DNA from: a virus
Direction: 5' to 3' (one strand)
Virus record (IMG/VR): IMGVR_UViG_3300026544_000008
Location: 1-42,362 of that record
Length of the DNA: 42,362 nucleotides
Within the stretch, counting starts at the first letter, position 1, and each line of letters opens with the position of its first letter. Under the pieces are notes generated by a model that did not search any database, was not told where the DNA came from, and was given only the letters and a program-made list of their open reading frames with translations. Shown here one piece after another: positions 7,803-15,541 of this stretch. The position numbers were made by a program, and so were the translations under genes.

Positions 7803-10685
7803 ATGGACCCGTTATTTAAAACATCTAATGATTTTGTACAAGTATCTAATAACTTGTATAGAAGTGGTGTTGATAAAGTAAACATAAGAGATACCGTTTA
7901 CGGAATCAATGATATGCATACTGAAGATACATATAGCAATAGTTCTGGTACTGTTTATGGAGAATGGTCTAAGGACGTAGGAGATTTAACGTTAACTCCC
8001 GATAAACAAGAACCTCGTTTATTATGTTTAAAGGGTAAACTATCTTTAAACTTTACAGGGAGCTCACTTATATTAAGAGTAGAGTTAAACACTAATTGGG
8101 GATCTTGTGAGATTTATATAGATGGTCAAAAACCTTCTACTATCACTGATATACTAAACCCTATAGATATTATAGATACAAACTCCGAAAATTACACAAA
8201 TATAAATTGGGCAGAATATAGAGATATACCTGTATGTGATAACTTACCAGATGAAGAACATTTGTTAGAAATATATTGTAATAACCCTGCTGAACAATTC
8301 TTTGTTATATCAGCTGTTAAAACAAGAACATATAATAATACATTTCCAATAAACCAGCTATGGAAAACTAATTTAGATACTAATTTAAATAATAGCTTTA
8401 TACTATTATATAATACATCTGAGAATATATTTAGAGACATACATCTATCGTTACCTAGTGATTTTGTAAAACCTGACGGAACTGTTTTTAATACTATAAT
8501 TGATATAGATGATCTAGCACCTACGGAGAGTTATCTGTTAGAGTATTCTATAAATGGTAATTTTAAACCAGATACAGTATCTTATAGTCCTAGTTTGGAT
8601 ATTACATATAAGGATCCAGATGGTGTGATAGATGTAGATACATTAAAGGTTTTAAATACAGATGATGAAAGATTTACTTATTCGACTGGTTGGACTAGCG
8701 ATAACAACGCACCTGAAGAAACTACTCGTAAGTATACTACCGACATAGATCAAACTTTAGATTTCATTATAGAATCTAAATCATTTACAATCACTGTTCA
8801 AAAAGATTATGGATGGGGTGAAGTAGACGTGATTGTTGTATATGATGAAGATACTGAAGACAGAGTGGGTTCACTATCGTCTCACGACGAAGATGGCGGT
8901 GGTTTCTTGGAAGATATATCAATAATAGATCTACCTGTAGGATTTAACCATATTAGATTTAGATCTAAGTCTGATAATCCGTTTGTGTTTACTAAGATAG
9001 AAACGATAGAACCCGTTGGACACACTAAAAGAACAGAAGTATTAACAATACCTACTGAATTTAAAAACACTCTACCGTCTACGGTGAATGGTGTTAGATT
9101 AGAAAATGGAACGCTTAAATACGATTATCCAGATAAACAATACGTTGACTATAACATACCATTAGATAATTCTGGTATAGATGCTATTGTGAAGGAAACT
9201 AGATTTCCTACTTATTGTGTCTATTACTCAGCCGGTAAGCAAGACGTTATGGAAACCTATGATTTAATTGTTTTAGAACCTTCTGCTATAACTAGAAAAG
9301 AGGTGGATCGTTATAAGTCACTAGGTATAAAAGTTATATGCTATATATCATTTGGCGAGGAGATGGGTTTCATTTCTGATATTTATGATCCTACATCTCA
9401 AGTATTACCTAACCGAGGAGATGGATCAGGTCCGTGTGGGTTTGCTCCTTACTTCTGTAAAGGTGGAGATAGATTCGGAGAATGGAATGAATGTCTACAT
9501 GACGATCAAAAAGAACACGGTATAAAAACATGTTCATTAGGAGATGGTCATTATTACGCTGAAGTAGGTAGATGCTCTAATAGATGTGGAAACGATTGGG
9601 TGGATGGTTATAGAGAATACATTAAAGGTGGGGTTTGTTCTAAAGGTTACACAAAAGAAAATAACTGGATTCGTAACTCTGCTGAAGCATGTGCGAATAC
9701 AAACTGTCAAGATTATGAACCTATACACGGTGGGTGTCCTCATTATGAAAAAGCAGACGCTTGGGCTCAAGATTTCTCTATAATGGATCAAGTATTACCT
9801 GACCAAAATGGTATATGGGATTCGTACTATGTAACAAATGTAAATGGTCATTGGGAAAAACGATTAAGAGATTATTATCTACCTACTATATTTAACGATC
9901 CTCTAAATATAAAAAATGAAGAACGTATATTAGAAGCACATGGTGATAAATTTGTATTTAGAACTAAAAGATATCCTATAGATAGTGGTGAAGTAATATC
10001 TATTAAGAAAGAGAACGGATACGTATATAAAAAGAATCTTGATTTTTCTTTTGATGCTGAATTAGGTTCTTTTATTTTACCAAATAACGCTGGTGAAACT
10101 GATGAGGAAGAGCCTCCTGCTGTCGGTGATAAAGTTTATATTACATATACTAAAAAAGGTTTAAATTGTGACGGTGTGTTTATGGATACTGTAGATACAG
10201 TGGATATATATCCATCACAAAATTATATGGAAACCTTTGGACAAATGATTAATGATTTAAAAAAAGATTTTCCAGATAAAGATTTCTGTTCTAATAGAGG
10301 ATTTAGTATTCTGAACGACATCATAGGTTCTTGTTCATATGTAATGTTTGAATCATTCTTGGTGGATTATAACTGGGAAACCGATGAATACGGAAAGATA
10401 GATGATCCTTGGGCTATAGATTGGAATCAGAGCATAATAGAACAGATGAATGAATTAAGAAAAACAAATACATTTGACGTATTAGCACTGAACTATTGTC
10501 ATAACGATTCTAGAGGTGATGAGTTAAGGACTTATATAGCAGAAGAGTGTGCTAAACTCGGTTATATATCATGGAGTTCTACCATATTATTAAACGATCC
10601 ATTACCTAATCTAGATGTACCTATGAGTCAAAAAGGACCTATTAGAAGTACACAATGGATTAAAGAAACAGAATATAAAGTTTAA
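7803..10685 (+). CDS. Tail-associated polysaccharide hydrolase, GH114-like, with Cys-rich insert
   Basis: Probably a virion depolymerase for host surface or biofilm polysaccharide. Residues 1-460 are beta-rich, with two jelly-roll-like, possibly sugar-binding parts (LRVELNTNWGSCEIYID; ITVQKDYGWGEVDVIVVY). From about 468 a TIM-barrel of the GH114 (endo-alpha-1,4-polygalactosaminidase) type begins: YDLIVLEPSAI and IKVICYISFGEE, then DGVFMDTVD (D795, D798) and MFESF (E850), the usual positions of the family's acidic residues. Residues about 540-655 are an unusual insert with about twelve Cys (GPCGFAPYFCKGG; CSNRCGNDW), perhaps zinc-binding or, if oxidised, disulfide-bonded. The known family cuts galactosamine polymers such as Pel; the substrate here is inferred. 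It follows two fibre genes in the same operon. Confidence 0.82.
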   Translation: MDPLFKTSNDFVQVSNNLYRSGVDKVNIRDTVYGINDMHTEDTYSNSSGTVYGEWSKDVGDLTLTPDKQEPRLLCLKGKLSLNFTGSSLILRVELNTNWGSCEIYIDGQKPSTITDILNPIDIIDTNSENYTNINWAEYRDIPVCDNLPDEEHLLEIYCNNPAEQFFVISAVKTRTYNNTFPINQLWKTNLDTNLNNSFILLYNTSENIFRDIHLSLPSDFVKPDGTVFNTIIDIDDLAPTESYLLEYSINGNFKPDTVSYSPSLDITYKDPDGVIDVDTLKVLNTDDERFTYSTGWTSDNNAPEETTRKYTTDIDQTLDFIIESKSFTITVQKDYGWGEVDVIVVYDEDTEDRVGSLSSHDEDGGGFLEDISIIDLPVGFNHIRFRSKSDNPFVFTKIETIEPVGHTKRTEVLTIPTEFKNTLPSTVNGVRLENGTLKYDYPDKQYVDYNIPLDNSGIDAIVKETRFPTYCVYYSAGKQDVMETYDLIVLEPSAITRKEVDRYKSLGIKVICYISFGEEMGFISDIYDPTSQVLPNRGDGSGPCGFAPYFCKGGDRFGEWNECLHDDQKEHGIKTCSLGDGHYYAEVGRCSNRCGNDWVDGYREYIKGGVCSKGYTKENNWIRNSAEACANTNCQDYEPIHGGCPHYEKADAWAQDFSIMDQVLPDQNGIWDSYYVTNVNGHWEKRLRDYYLPTIFNDPLNIKNEERILEAHGDKFVFRTKRYPIDSGEVISIKKENGYVYKKNLDFSFDAELGSFILPNNAGETDEEEPPAVGDKVYITYTKKGLNCDGVFMDTVDTVDIYPSQNYMETFGQMINDLKKDFPDKDFCSNRGFSILNDIIGSCSYVMFESFLVDYNWETDEYGKIDDPWAIDWNQSIIEQMNELRKTNTFDVLALNYCHNDSRGDELRTYIAEECAKLGYISWSSTILLNDPLPNLDVPMSQKGPIRSTQWIKETEYKV

Positions 10686-10694
10686 AGGATTACT

Positions 10695-10931
10695 ATGTCT
10701 CAAAAGATAAATCCATTCTTATTAGATATGCCTATGGTAACCATCTTTAAGAATGTAAAACATGTAAACGGTGAAAGAGTAGAAAGTAGCAATAATAATT
10801 CTAAACGAATATGGTATAGAATATGTAAAGCTAAACGATACGGTGATCATGATATAGATGCTGTTACTAGATTAGGTAATAAAAGACTAGTACCAGACCC
10901 TATGCAGAGAAATAAAAAAGAAGAATACTAA
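10695..10931 (+). CDS. Small basic protein at the end of the fibre operon (78 aa)
   Basis: I do not recognise this protein. It is short, basic and polar (KRIWYRICKAKRYGD; ends QRNKKEEY), with no membrane segment. AAAGGA lies five bases before the ATG, and it begins nine bases after the hydrolase stop, so it belongs to the fibre operon. A small virion protein or fibre assembly factor is a guess from position only. The operon ends in the hairpin right after it. Confidence 0.75.
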   Translation: MSQKINPFLLDMPMVTIFKNVKHVNGERVESSNNNSKRIWYRICKAKRYGDHDIDAVTRLGNKRLVPDPMQRNKKEEY

Positions 10932-10932
10932 T

Positions 10933-10960
10933 AGTATAGTCGACACATGTCGACTATACT
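10933..10960. terminator. Bidirectional hairpin between convergent operons
   Basis: AGTATAGTCGACA and TGTCGACTATACT form a 13-bp stem with a minimal CA loop between the converging + strand fibre operon and the minus-strand small-gene operon. The stop codon of the minus gene at 10959 overlaps the stem end. There is no long U-tract on either side. Confidence 0.7.
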
Positions 10961-11357
10961 ATGTTAGTTGTGTTGTTCTTTGTGTAATTACTTTATAACC
11001 CATACTGTCTAGTGTTTGAAGTATTACTGATTTATCTTCTAATCTAATATCTGATATGATAATATTAAAGTTTATTTTAGATCCTGTTGATACTGTATTA
11101 TGGTCTATCCAGTTGTCTGCTAATACCAACTCTTCGTTGTTTTCATTTAAAAATAAATGACATAACATTGTAGATACATCATCAGCTGGTACACCATTTA
11201 CGTTAGCAACTTGAATGTTCTTTGTTTGTATATCGACCATTATTCTATCGTCGAATCTATTTCCTAATCCAGAACTGACAAGTTTTACGTTGTCATATCT
11301 GTCTCCTAATACGATAGGAGCTATAGTGTTAAAGCTATGTAGTTTACCTATTTCCAT
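10959..11357 (-). CDS. Small unknown protein, last gene of the tandem small-gene operon (132 aa)
   Basis: I do not recognise this protein. It begins MEIGKLHSFNTIAPIVLGDRY and has alternating strands with a C-terminal alpha/beta unit (KINFNIIISDIRLEDKSVILQTLDSMGYKV). AAAGGA precedes the ATG. It is the last of five consecutive genes coding 126-158 residue proteins on one transcript; their similar sizes and end structure suggest related roles, possibly small virion parts, but I see no recognised domain. Confidence 0.75.
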   Translation of the reverse strand: MEIGKLHSFNTIAPIVLGDRYDNVKLVSSGLGNRFDDRIMVDIQTKNIQVANVNGVPADDVSTMLCHLFLNENNEELVLADNWIDHNTVSTGSKINFNIIISDIRLEDKSVILQTLDSMGYKVITQRTTQLT

Positions 11358-11367
11358 TTCAATCCTT

Positions 11368-11748
11368 TTATGTCATATATGTTACTGTTATAACTGCGTT
11401 GTTTACTTCTGAAACATATAAAGATTTAAATAATAAATCTCCATAGTTTATAGAATCTCTTAATGTTAAGACTGTGTCATACACAATACAGAACAATTTA
11501 AAATATTCATCATCACTTAGTAGAGTTTGTAATTCTTTATTAACAATCAATTTCATCGTATTATTAACTAAGAAATCCGTATCTACTATTTGTCTATTGC
11601 TTCTTTGTGCTGCGTCGATAAAAATATTAAACATATCTAATATTTTATCTTCAGTTAAATCTACATGTATTTCTTTAAATAATGCATTTATTAGATTTAA
11701 CTGTTTTACAGGTGCGGTTATTAATAGTCTAGCTAGGTTGCTGCCCAT
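11368..11748 (-). CDS. Small unknown protein of the tandem cluster (126 aa)
   Basis: I do not recognise this protein. It is mostly helical (LINALFKEIHVDLTEDKIL, FNIFIDAAQRSNRQI) with a beta-rich end (NNAVITVTYMT). AAGGAG precedes its ATG by eight bases, and the start overlaps the end of the upstream gene by 16 bases. The order helical core then beta C-terminus recurs in the neighbours at 11733 and 12176, hinting at distant paralogy. Confidence 0.75.
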   Translation of the reverse strand: MGSNLARLLITAPVKQLNLINALFKEIHVDLTEDKILDMFNIFIDAAQRSNRQIVDTDFLVNNTMKLIVNKELQTLLSDDEYFKLFCIVYDTVLTLRDSINYGDLLFKSLYVSEVNNAVITVTYMT

Positions 11749-12179
11749 ATGTAAAACTCCTTATACGTACTTGAATATCCGACAGGAACTATATAAGATA
11801 AGTTTATGTCAGATAAATACACTCTTAAAGAATCGGATATATTATTAATAGCTAGTATTAATTTATCATTAATCTTGAATCTATCTGCATAAGCTTCTAC
11901 TATTGCCTCGTTTACAAAATCTAAACATACCATTATTTCTAATAGAGATAGATTTTCCTCTTCGGATAAACCAGGAATTCTCCATTGATTAGTAGCTAAT
12001 ATAACTACAGAAGATATGGATAAAAAACTACCCGTTTGATTCCTCATACTAAATGTATCATCATATTCTATCATATCTTTAAAACTATAGAATGTTTCTA
12101 TAGCTACATCTGTAATAAGACTAGTGTACTTATTTTCTGACGCATATATAATATCTAATGTTTGATTTTCTTCACTCAT
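11733..12179 (-). CDS. Small unknown protein of the tandem cluster (148 aa)
   Basis: I do not recognise this protein. The ATG at 12179 (MSEENQTLDII) is chosen because GGAG lies six bases before it and it overlaps the upstream stop as ATGA; an in-frame ATG four codons earlier would contain the ribosome binding site. It has helical segments (EENLSLLEIMVCLDFVNEAI) and a beta-rich end (YSSTYKEFYIWAAT). It is translationally coupled to the 139-residue gene before it. Confidence 0.75.
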   Translation of the reverse strand: MSEENQTLDIIYASENKYTSLITDVAIETFYSFKDMIEYDDTFSMRNQTGSFLSISSVVILATNQWRIPGLSEEENLSLLEIMVCLDFVNEAIVEAYADRFKINDKLILAINNISDSLRVYLSDINLSYIVPVGYSSTYKEFYIWAAT

Positions 12180-12595
12180 TTGAAGCTCCATACGTGTGCC
12201 ATTTCTGTGTTTATTTCATACCCTAACATTATGACACCTTGGTTCATGTTATAGGTAACTTTAAAATCGTAGTACGAATTTAAAATAAAATTAACTATGT
12301 ATAGATTATCTCTAGTAGGTTCTAGTCTAGTTGTTTTTAATATCATATCTACAGTAACTACTGCCTTTCTATAATCCAACATGATAACATTTTCTAGTAT
12401 GTGTAATAGTAGTTCTGTATCATCTGTATTTATAGGAGGTAGCAGGGTCTTTAAGTTAATTATTAATACACTATCTGTAATCGGTCTATTTAGTGTCGTT
12501 GTATACGCGTCTAAATCGACTAACATCGTATTTGAATATCTAGTAACAGGTTTAATCAAGTTAGCTGTTACTTTCTTTATAGATATACCATACAT
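12176..12595 (-). CDS. Small unknown protein of the tandem cluster (139 aa)
   Basis: I do not recognise this protein. The centre is helical (DDTELLLHILENVIMLDYRK), aligning roughly by eye with the helical centre of the next protein, and it ends in strands (MLGYEINTEMAHVWSFK). The ribosome binding site is weak (GAGAG inside the last codons of the upstream gene). One base separates it from that gene's stop, so coupling is likely. Confidence 0.75.
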   Translation of the reverse strand: MYGISIKKVTANLIKPVTRYSNTMLVDLDAYTTTLNRPITDSVLIINLKTLLPPINTDDTELLLHILENVIMLDYRKAVVTVDMILKTTRLEPTRDNLYIVNFILNSYYDFKVTYNMNQGVIMLGYEINTEMAHVWSFK

Positions 12596-12596
12596 A

Positions 12597-12977
12597 TTAA
12601 ACTCTCATTGTTATAAGATGTGCCACCATCTTTTCATTGTAATTTAGACTCCAGCCTAATGTAGTCACATATACCTTCTCACTTATATAATTAGTTAATA
12701 GTAACATAACGTTATACACTACCTTGTTAAACTTGTCGTCAAAGTTAATAGGATATGGCATATTGTTATATACATACTTATAGATATCCACAGCCTTTCT
12801 TCCGTTTATAACTAGTTCTACTATTATCTTACTAGTTGGTTCGTCAAAATCGTAAAAGTATACACTATTGAAATTTATAACCGTAACACTATTAACACCT
12901 ATGTCTACAGCTAACGCTAACATATCATCAGCTTGTAGAGTGTTATTTATTAATATTGGTTTAGATAGATTTCTCAT
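12597..12977 (-). CDS. Small unknown protein of the tandem cluster (126 aa)
   Basis: I do not recognise this protein. It begins MRNLSKPILINNTLQADDML and ends in strands (LGWSLNYNEKMVAHLITMRV), like the C-terminus of the 139-residue neighbour. Its AAGGAGG is made by two adjacent Arg codons (AGG AGG) at the end of the upstream gene, and its ATG overlaps that gene's stop as TAATG, giving tight coupling. Confidence 0.75.
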   Translation of the reverse strand: MRNLSKPILINNTLQADDMLALAVDIGVNSVTVINFNSVYFYDFDEPTSKIIVELVINGRKAVDIYKYVYNNMPYPINFDDKFNKVVYNVMLLLTNYISEKVYVTTLGWSLNYNEKMVAHLITMRV

Positions 12978-13453
12978 TATATCCTCCTTAAGTTTGCTAT
13001 TGTGGCATAAAAACTACTTCTATCTATATTACAGTGTATTTTATCCAGGACTAAGACGTCATCTATATAAAATACTAAATCATCAGAACTACAGAATAAT
13101 ATAGTAGAAGTAGATTTATACATGGTTGAAATACTATATTCTAACTTTATCTCTATTAAAGATACCAAGTATATTATAAAACTCAACGAATCATCCATTT
13201 TAAATATACCTACTAAGTCATGTATAAGATTATTTCTTTCCATGGTATTGTATTGTGTGCTAGTAGCTATGAAAAACAAAGACTCTATTAAATCTAGTTT
13301 ATCTCCTTCTATTTTATATCTACTATAGAAAGCATCTATCTCTTTCTTTATCTCACCCATCCAGTCCATATTTATGATAGCTCTCTCATTTATACGATAC
13401 GAACCAGAACTTATTAATATATCTTTTGTCGTTACGAAGAAATCGTCGTCCAT
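12977..13453 (-). CDS. Small unknown protein of the tandem cluster (158 aa)
   Basis: I do not recognise this protein. The ATG at 13453 (MDDDFFVTTKDILI) has AAAGGAG five bases upstream; a TTG 24 bases earlier is in frame but lacks a site. A helical middle (IKKEIDAFYSRYKI, LDLIESLFFIATS) is followed by strands (STILFCSSDDLVFYIDDVLVL). It is coupled to the following gene by a TAATG overlap. Confidence 0.75.
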   Translation of the reverse strand: MDDDFFVTTKDILISSGSYRINERAIINMDWMGEIKKEIDAFYSRYKIEGDKLDLIESLFFIATSTQYNTMERNNLIHDLVGIFKMDDSLSFIIYLVSLIEIKLEYSISTMYKSTSTILFCSSDDLVFYIDDVLVLDKIHCNIDRSSFYATIANLRRI

Positions 13454-13473
13454 AAATACTCCTTTCTTTTTTA

Positions 13474-14421
13474 TCAATCAACTGTAGAGCTGTCAATTTT
13501 TACGTATGATCCTTTAGAAATTAACATATAGTTTATATACTCTATTAGTTTACGTGTGCCTTCATATTCCATAAACTTACCCAAGCTTATTTTATTGTAC
13601 GCTATATTCTCTTTAATAAAAAATCTATTATCTTTATACATTATAACAAATTTATTTACTTGTGACACATATACCACTGAAGACATACTACTAATACACT
13701 CTATAAAAGTATCTAGGTTTTCAGTATGTATAGCATCGTGTTTTTGTTTTGTTTCTCTCAACACTATAGTCTGGTGCGTTTCTTCTTCTGTTATTCTTTC
13801 AGTCTTTAATGTCTTGGTCATCAACCTGTACCTAGATTCATACAGATTAGTAGCAGATATAATTGTAAAGTACCCCGTAGTATCAACCACATATAATGCT
13901 GTATCATCTTTTTTAAAGAATGGTACCACATCTCTCTCCATTATATCTGTATACGCTGTATCTATATCTGTTAAAACATCTTCTGGGACATATGGCAACA
14001 TTAAACCTAACATCTCTAGAGGCGTTGTTGAAATGTCCACACTAATCAATTGAGTATTATCTAAAAATAACTCATCTCCGTAATAAAGATTCTTATCTCT
14101 TGACATATCTCTCTGGTATATATCCACATAATACGCCATAATTTTAGCAGGTAACACTGGATACATAGGAGTATTTCTTACATGTCCTCCTAGTATCTGA
14201 TCTTTGGTAACTATAAGTTGACCACTATCGTCTTTTATATCTTGTGGTAATAGATTATTAATATCTACTATATTATTGTTTTCATATAGTAGATATTTAC
14301 TAAACTCTAACTTATATCTTCTAGATACAGTATATAAACCTTGTTCGTATGTCGGCATATATCTAGATATAAGTGAATTTATGTGCATATAGAAATCGTT
14401 TATGTTAAGTTTTATTATCAT
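13474..14421 (-). CDS. Unknown protein (315 aa) leading the tandem small-gene cluster
   Basis: I do not recognise this protein. It is a mixed alpha/beta protein beginning MIIKLNINDFYMHINSLIS, with a repeated Tyr/Leu-rich N-terminal part, a central DTTGYFTII strand region and a helical end. The ATG at 14421 has AAAGGA five bases upstream; a GTG one codon earlier is also in frame. It overlaps the end of the membrane-protein gene by 17 bases. Size and place suggest a particle component, without proof. Confidence 0.75.
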   Translation of the reverse strand: MIIKLNINDFYMHINSLISRYMPTYEQGLYTVSRRYKLEFSKYLLYENNNIVDINNLLPQDIKDDSGQLIVTKDQILGGHVRNTPMYPVLPAKIMAYYVDIYQRDMSRDKNLYYGDELFLDNTQLISVDISTTPLEMLGLMLPYVPEDVLTDIDTAYTDIMERDVVPFFKKDDTALYVVDTTGYFTIISATNLYESRYRLMTKTLKTERITEEETHQTIVLRETKQKHDAIHTENLDTFIECISSMSSVVYVSQVNKFVIMYKDNRFFIKENIAYNKISLGKFMEYEGTRKLIEYINYMLISKGSYVKIDSSTVD

Positions 14422-14677
14422 CACTATCCTTTACTTCTGTTGTTAAATTAAAGGTGCCACACACTATATGACGCTCTTTATTAACTACGAAGTTTATACA
14501 ACTACCGTTATGTAAATATTCAAATTCTTTAGTTACGAATGTCTTATCGTCGTATCTAATTGTTATATTTACATCTTTCTTTACCTCTTTCCATTTAAGG
14601 TTTGTTATTGCGTCAGCTATGTAAAGGACTCCTACTACTAAGAAGACCATTACTAACTTATCTACCATCTCTTTCAA
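14405..14677 (-). CDS. Small membrane-anchored protein with a C-CG beta domain (90 aa, TTG start)
   Basis: Residues 8-23 (LVMVFLVVGVLYIADA) are a hydrophobic signal-anchor after a charged start, so the protein probably sits in the inner membrane with the rest outside. The outer part has a Cys pair in the pattern SCINFVVNKERHIVCGTF. The same pattern occurs in the exported protein at 17414 (PCVEFVYKKILTLTCGEF), so the two are probably paralogues sharing a small disulfide-linked beta domain. The TTG at 14677 is chosen because AAAGGAG lies five bases upstream; the first in-frame ATG is too far from any site. The role is unknown; envelope modification or superinfection exclusion is possible. Confidence 0.7.
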   Translation of the reverse strand: MKEMVDKLVMVFLVVGVLYIADAITNLKWKEVKKDVNITIRYDDKTFVTKEFEYLHNGSCINFVVNKERHIVCGTFNLTTEVKDSDDNKT

Positions 14678-14679
14678 AA

Positions 14680-15438
14680 CTACTCCTTTATATCCTTAGT
14701 CATAATCTTAATCTTAGCAATAGTTAAATCATCCAACTCATCGAAAAATCTGTCTAACTCTTTCTTATAGTATTTTCTATAGAAGTCACATTTAAAACCG
14801 TATCCAGTTCTAGAGAACTTATCACGCATATGATCTAAAACTTCTTTTTCTGGATGTTTACTCTTACCTATGTGATACTTAAACGATCTTCTAACTGTAT
14901 CTAACAATGAAGGTTCACCGGTATCAGCTATCTGTATCGCTAAACTTAAAAGATTACTATATTTACAGTCACCACTAGATCTATGTTCGTAGACCGCTTC
15001 TGAGATATCTTTTCTAACTCTGTTATTGAATATATCTAAAAATACATTTGATGTATTCATTACATATTCAGACGCTAACTCATGATGATTATCTCTAGAC
15101 GTTGTAAATATATCATGTATGTAAGCTGTAGCTACTATAGCAAACTTATCTAGGTTTAGTTTTAATCTCTCATCAACTTCAACCATTGTAGCATATACAT
15201 CGTCAGCATGAGTTATTCTATGTGCTTCATCATTAGCATAGTAATACTTTTCATCATAGAAAGTTCTAGCTAGTAATCTGTACTTATATAAAGAATCCGT
15301 TAGGTCTTGTTTATATATTTGCTTAGCTATAACTATACCTGTGCTATCACAATCATTGTCACCTAATCTACGACAGTTATCTATAGCTAACTTTTCTAGT
15401 TTATCAGGATTTACATGCTCTACTCTCTCTTTTTTCAT
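14680..15438 (-). CDS. HD-domain metal-dependent phosphohydrolase
   Basis: Predicted HD-superfamily phosphohydrolase. The motif residues are visible in order: H73 and H77 (HRITHADDV), H108-D109 (AYIHDIF), H118/H119 (NHHELASEYV) and D172 (AIQIADTGEP), the H...HD...D metal site. The N-terminal 60 residues and the basic C-terminus (KYYKKELDRFFDEL) are not recognisable. In phages such proteins commonly act on nucleotides; a role in nucleotide pools or signalling is inferred and no substrate can be read. It is the first gene of the operon running to 10959, behind the promoter at 15473-15485, with AAAGGAG upstream of the ATG. Confidence 0.8.
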   Translation of the reverse strand: MKKERVEHVNPDKLEKLAIDNCRRLGDNDCDSTGIVIAKQIYKQDLTDSLYKYRLLARTFYDEKYYYANDEAHRITHADDVYATMVEVDERLKLNLDKFAIVATAYIHDIFTTSRDNHHELASEYVMNTSNVFLDIFNNRVRKDISEAVYEHRSSGDCKYSNLLSLAIQIADTGEPSLLDTVRRSFKYHIGKSKHPEKEVLDHMRDKFSRTGYGFKCDFYRKYYKKELDRFFDELDDLTIAKIKIMTKDIKE

Positions 15439-15451
15439 CTTATCTCCTTTT

Positions 15452-15485
15452 TGATTTGTGTAAGATCAGTTGTATAATATGTTAA
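15452..15485 (-). promoter_or_regulatory. AT-rich promoter of the HD-hydrolase operon
   Basis: On the minus strand the sequence reads GTTAACATATTATACA, matching the shared element, followed four bases later by a weak 4-bp stem (TGAT 15452-15455 with ATCA 15465-15468). Confidence 0.55.
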
Positions 15486-15506
15486 CATATTAATTTATAA
15501 CTGTAA

Positions 15507-15535
15507 AGAAAAAACACACGAGGAACACTCGTGTG
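15507..15535 (-). terminator. Intrinsic terminator of the 537-residue gene
   Basis: CACACGAG (15515-15522) pairs with CTCGTGTG (15528-15535) around a 5-base loop. On the minus strand it is followed by TTTTTTCTTT. It lies just after the stop at 15542 and just before the next promoter. Confidence 0.85.
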
Positions 15536-15541
15536 GTGCAT

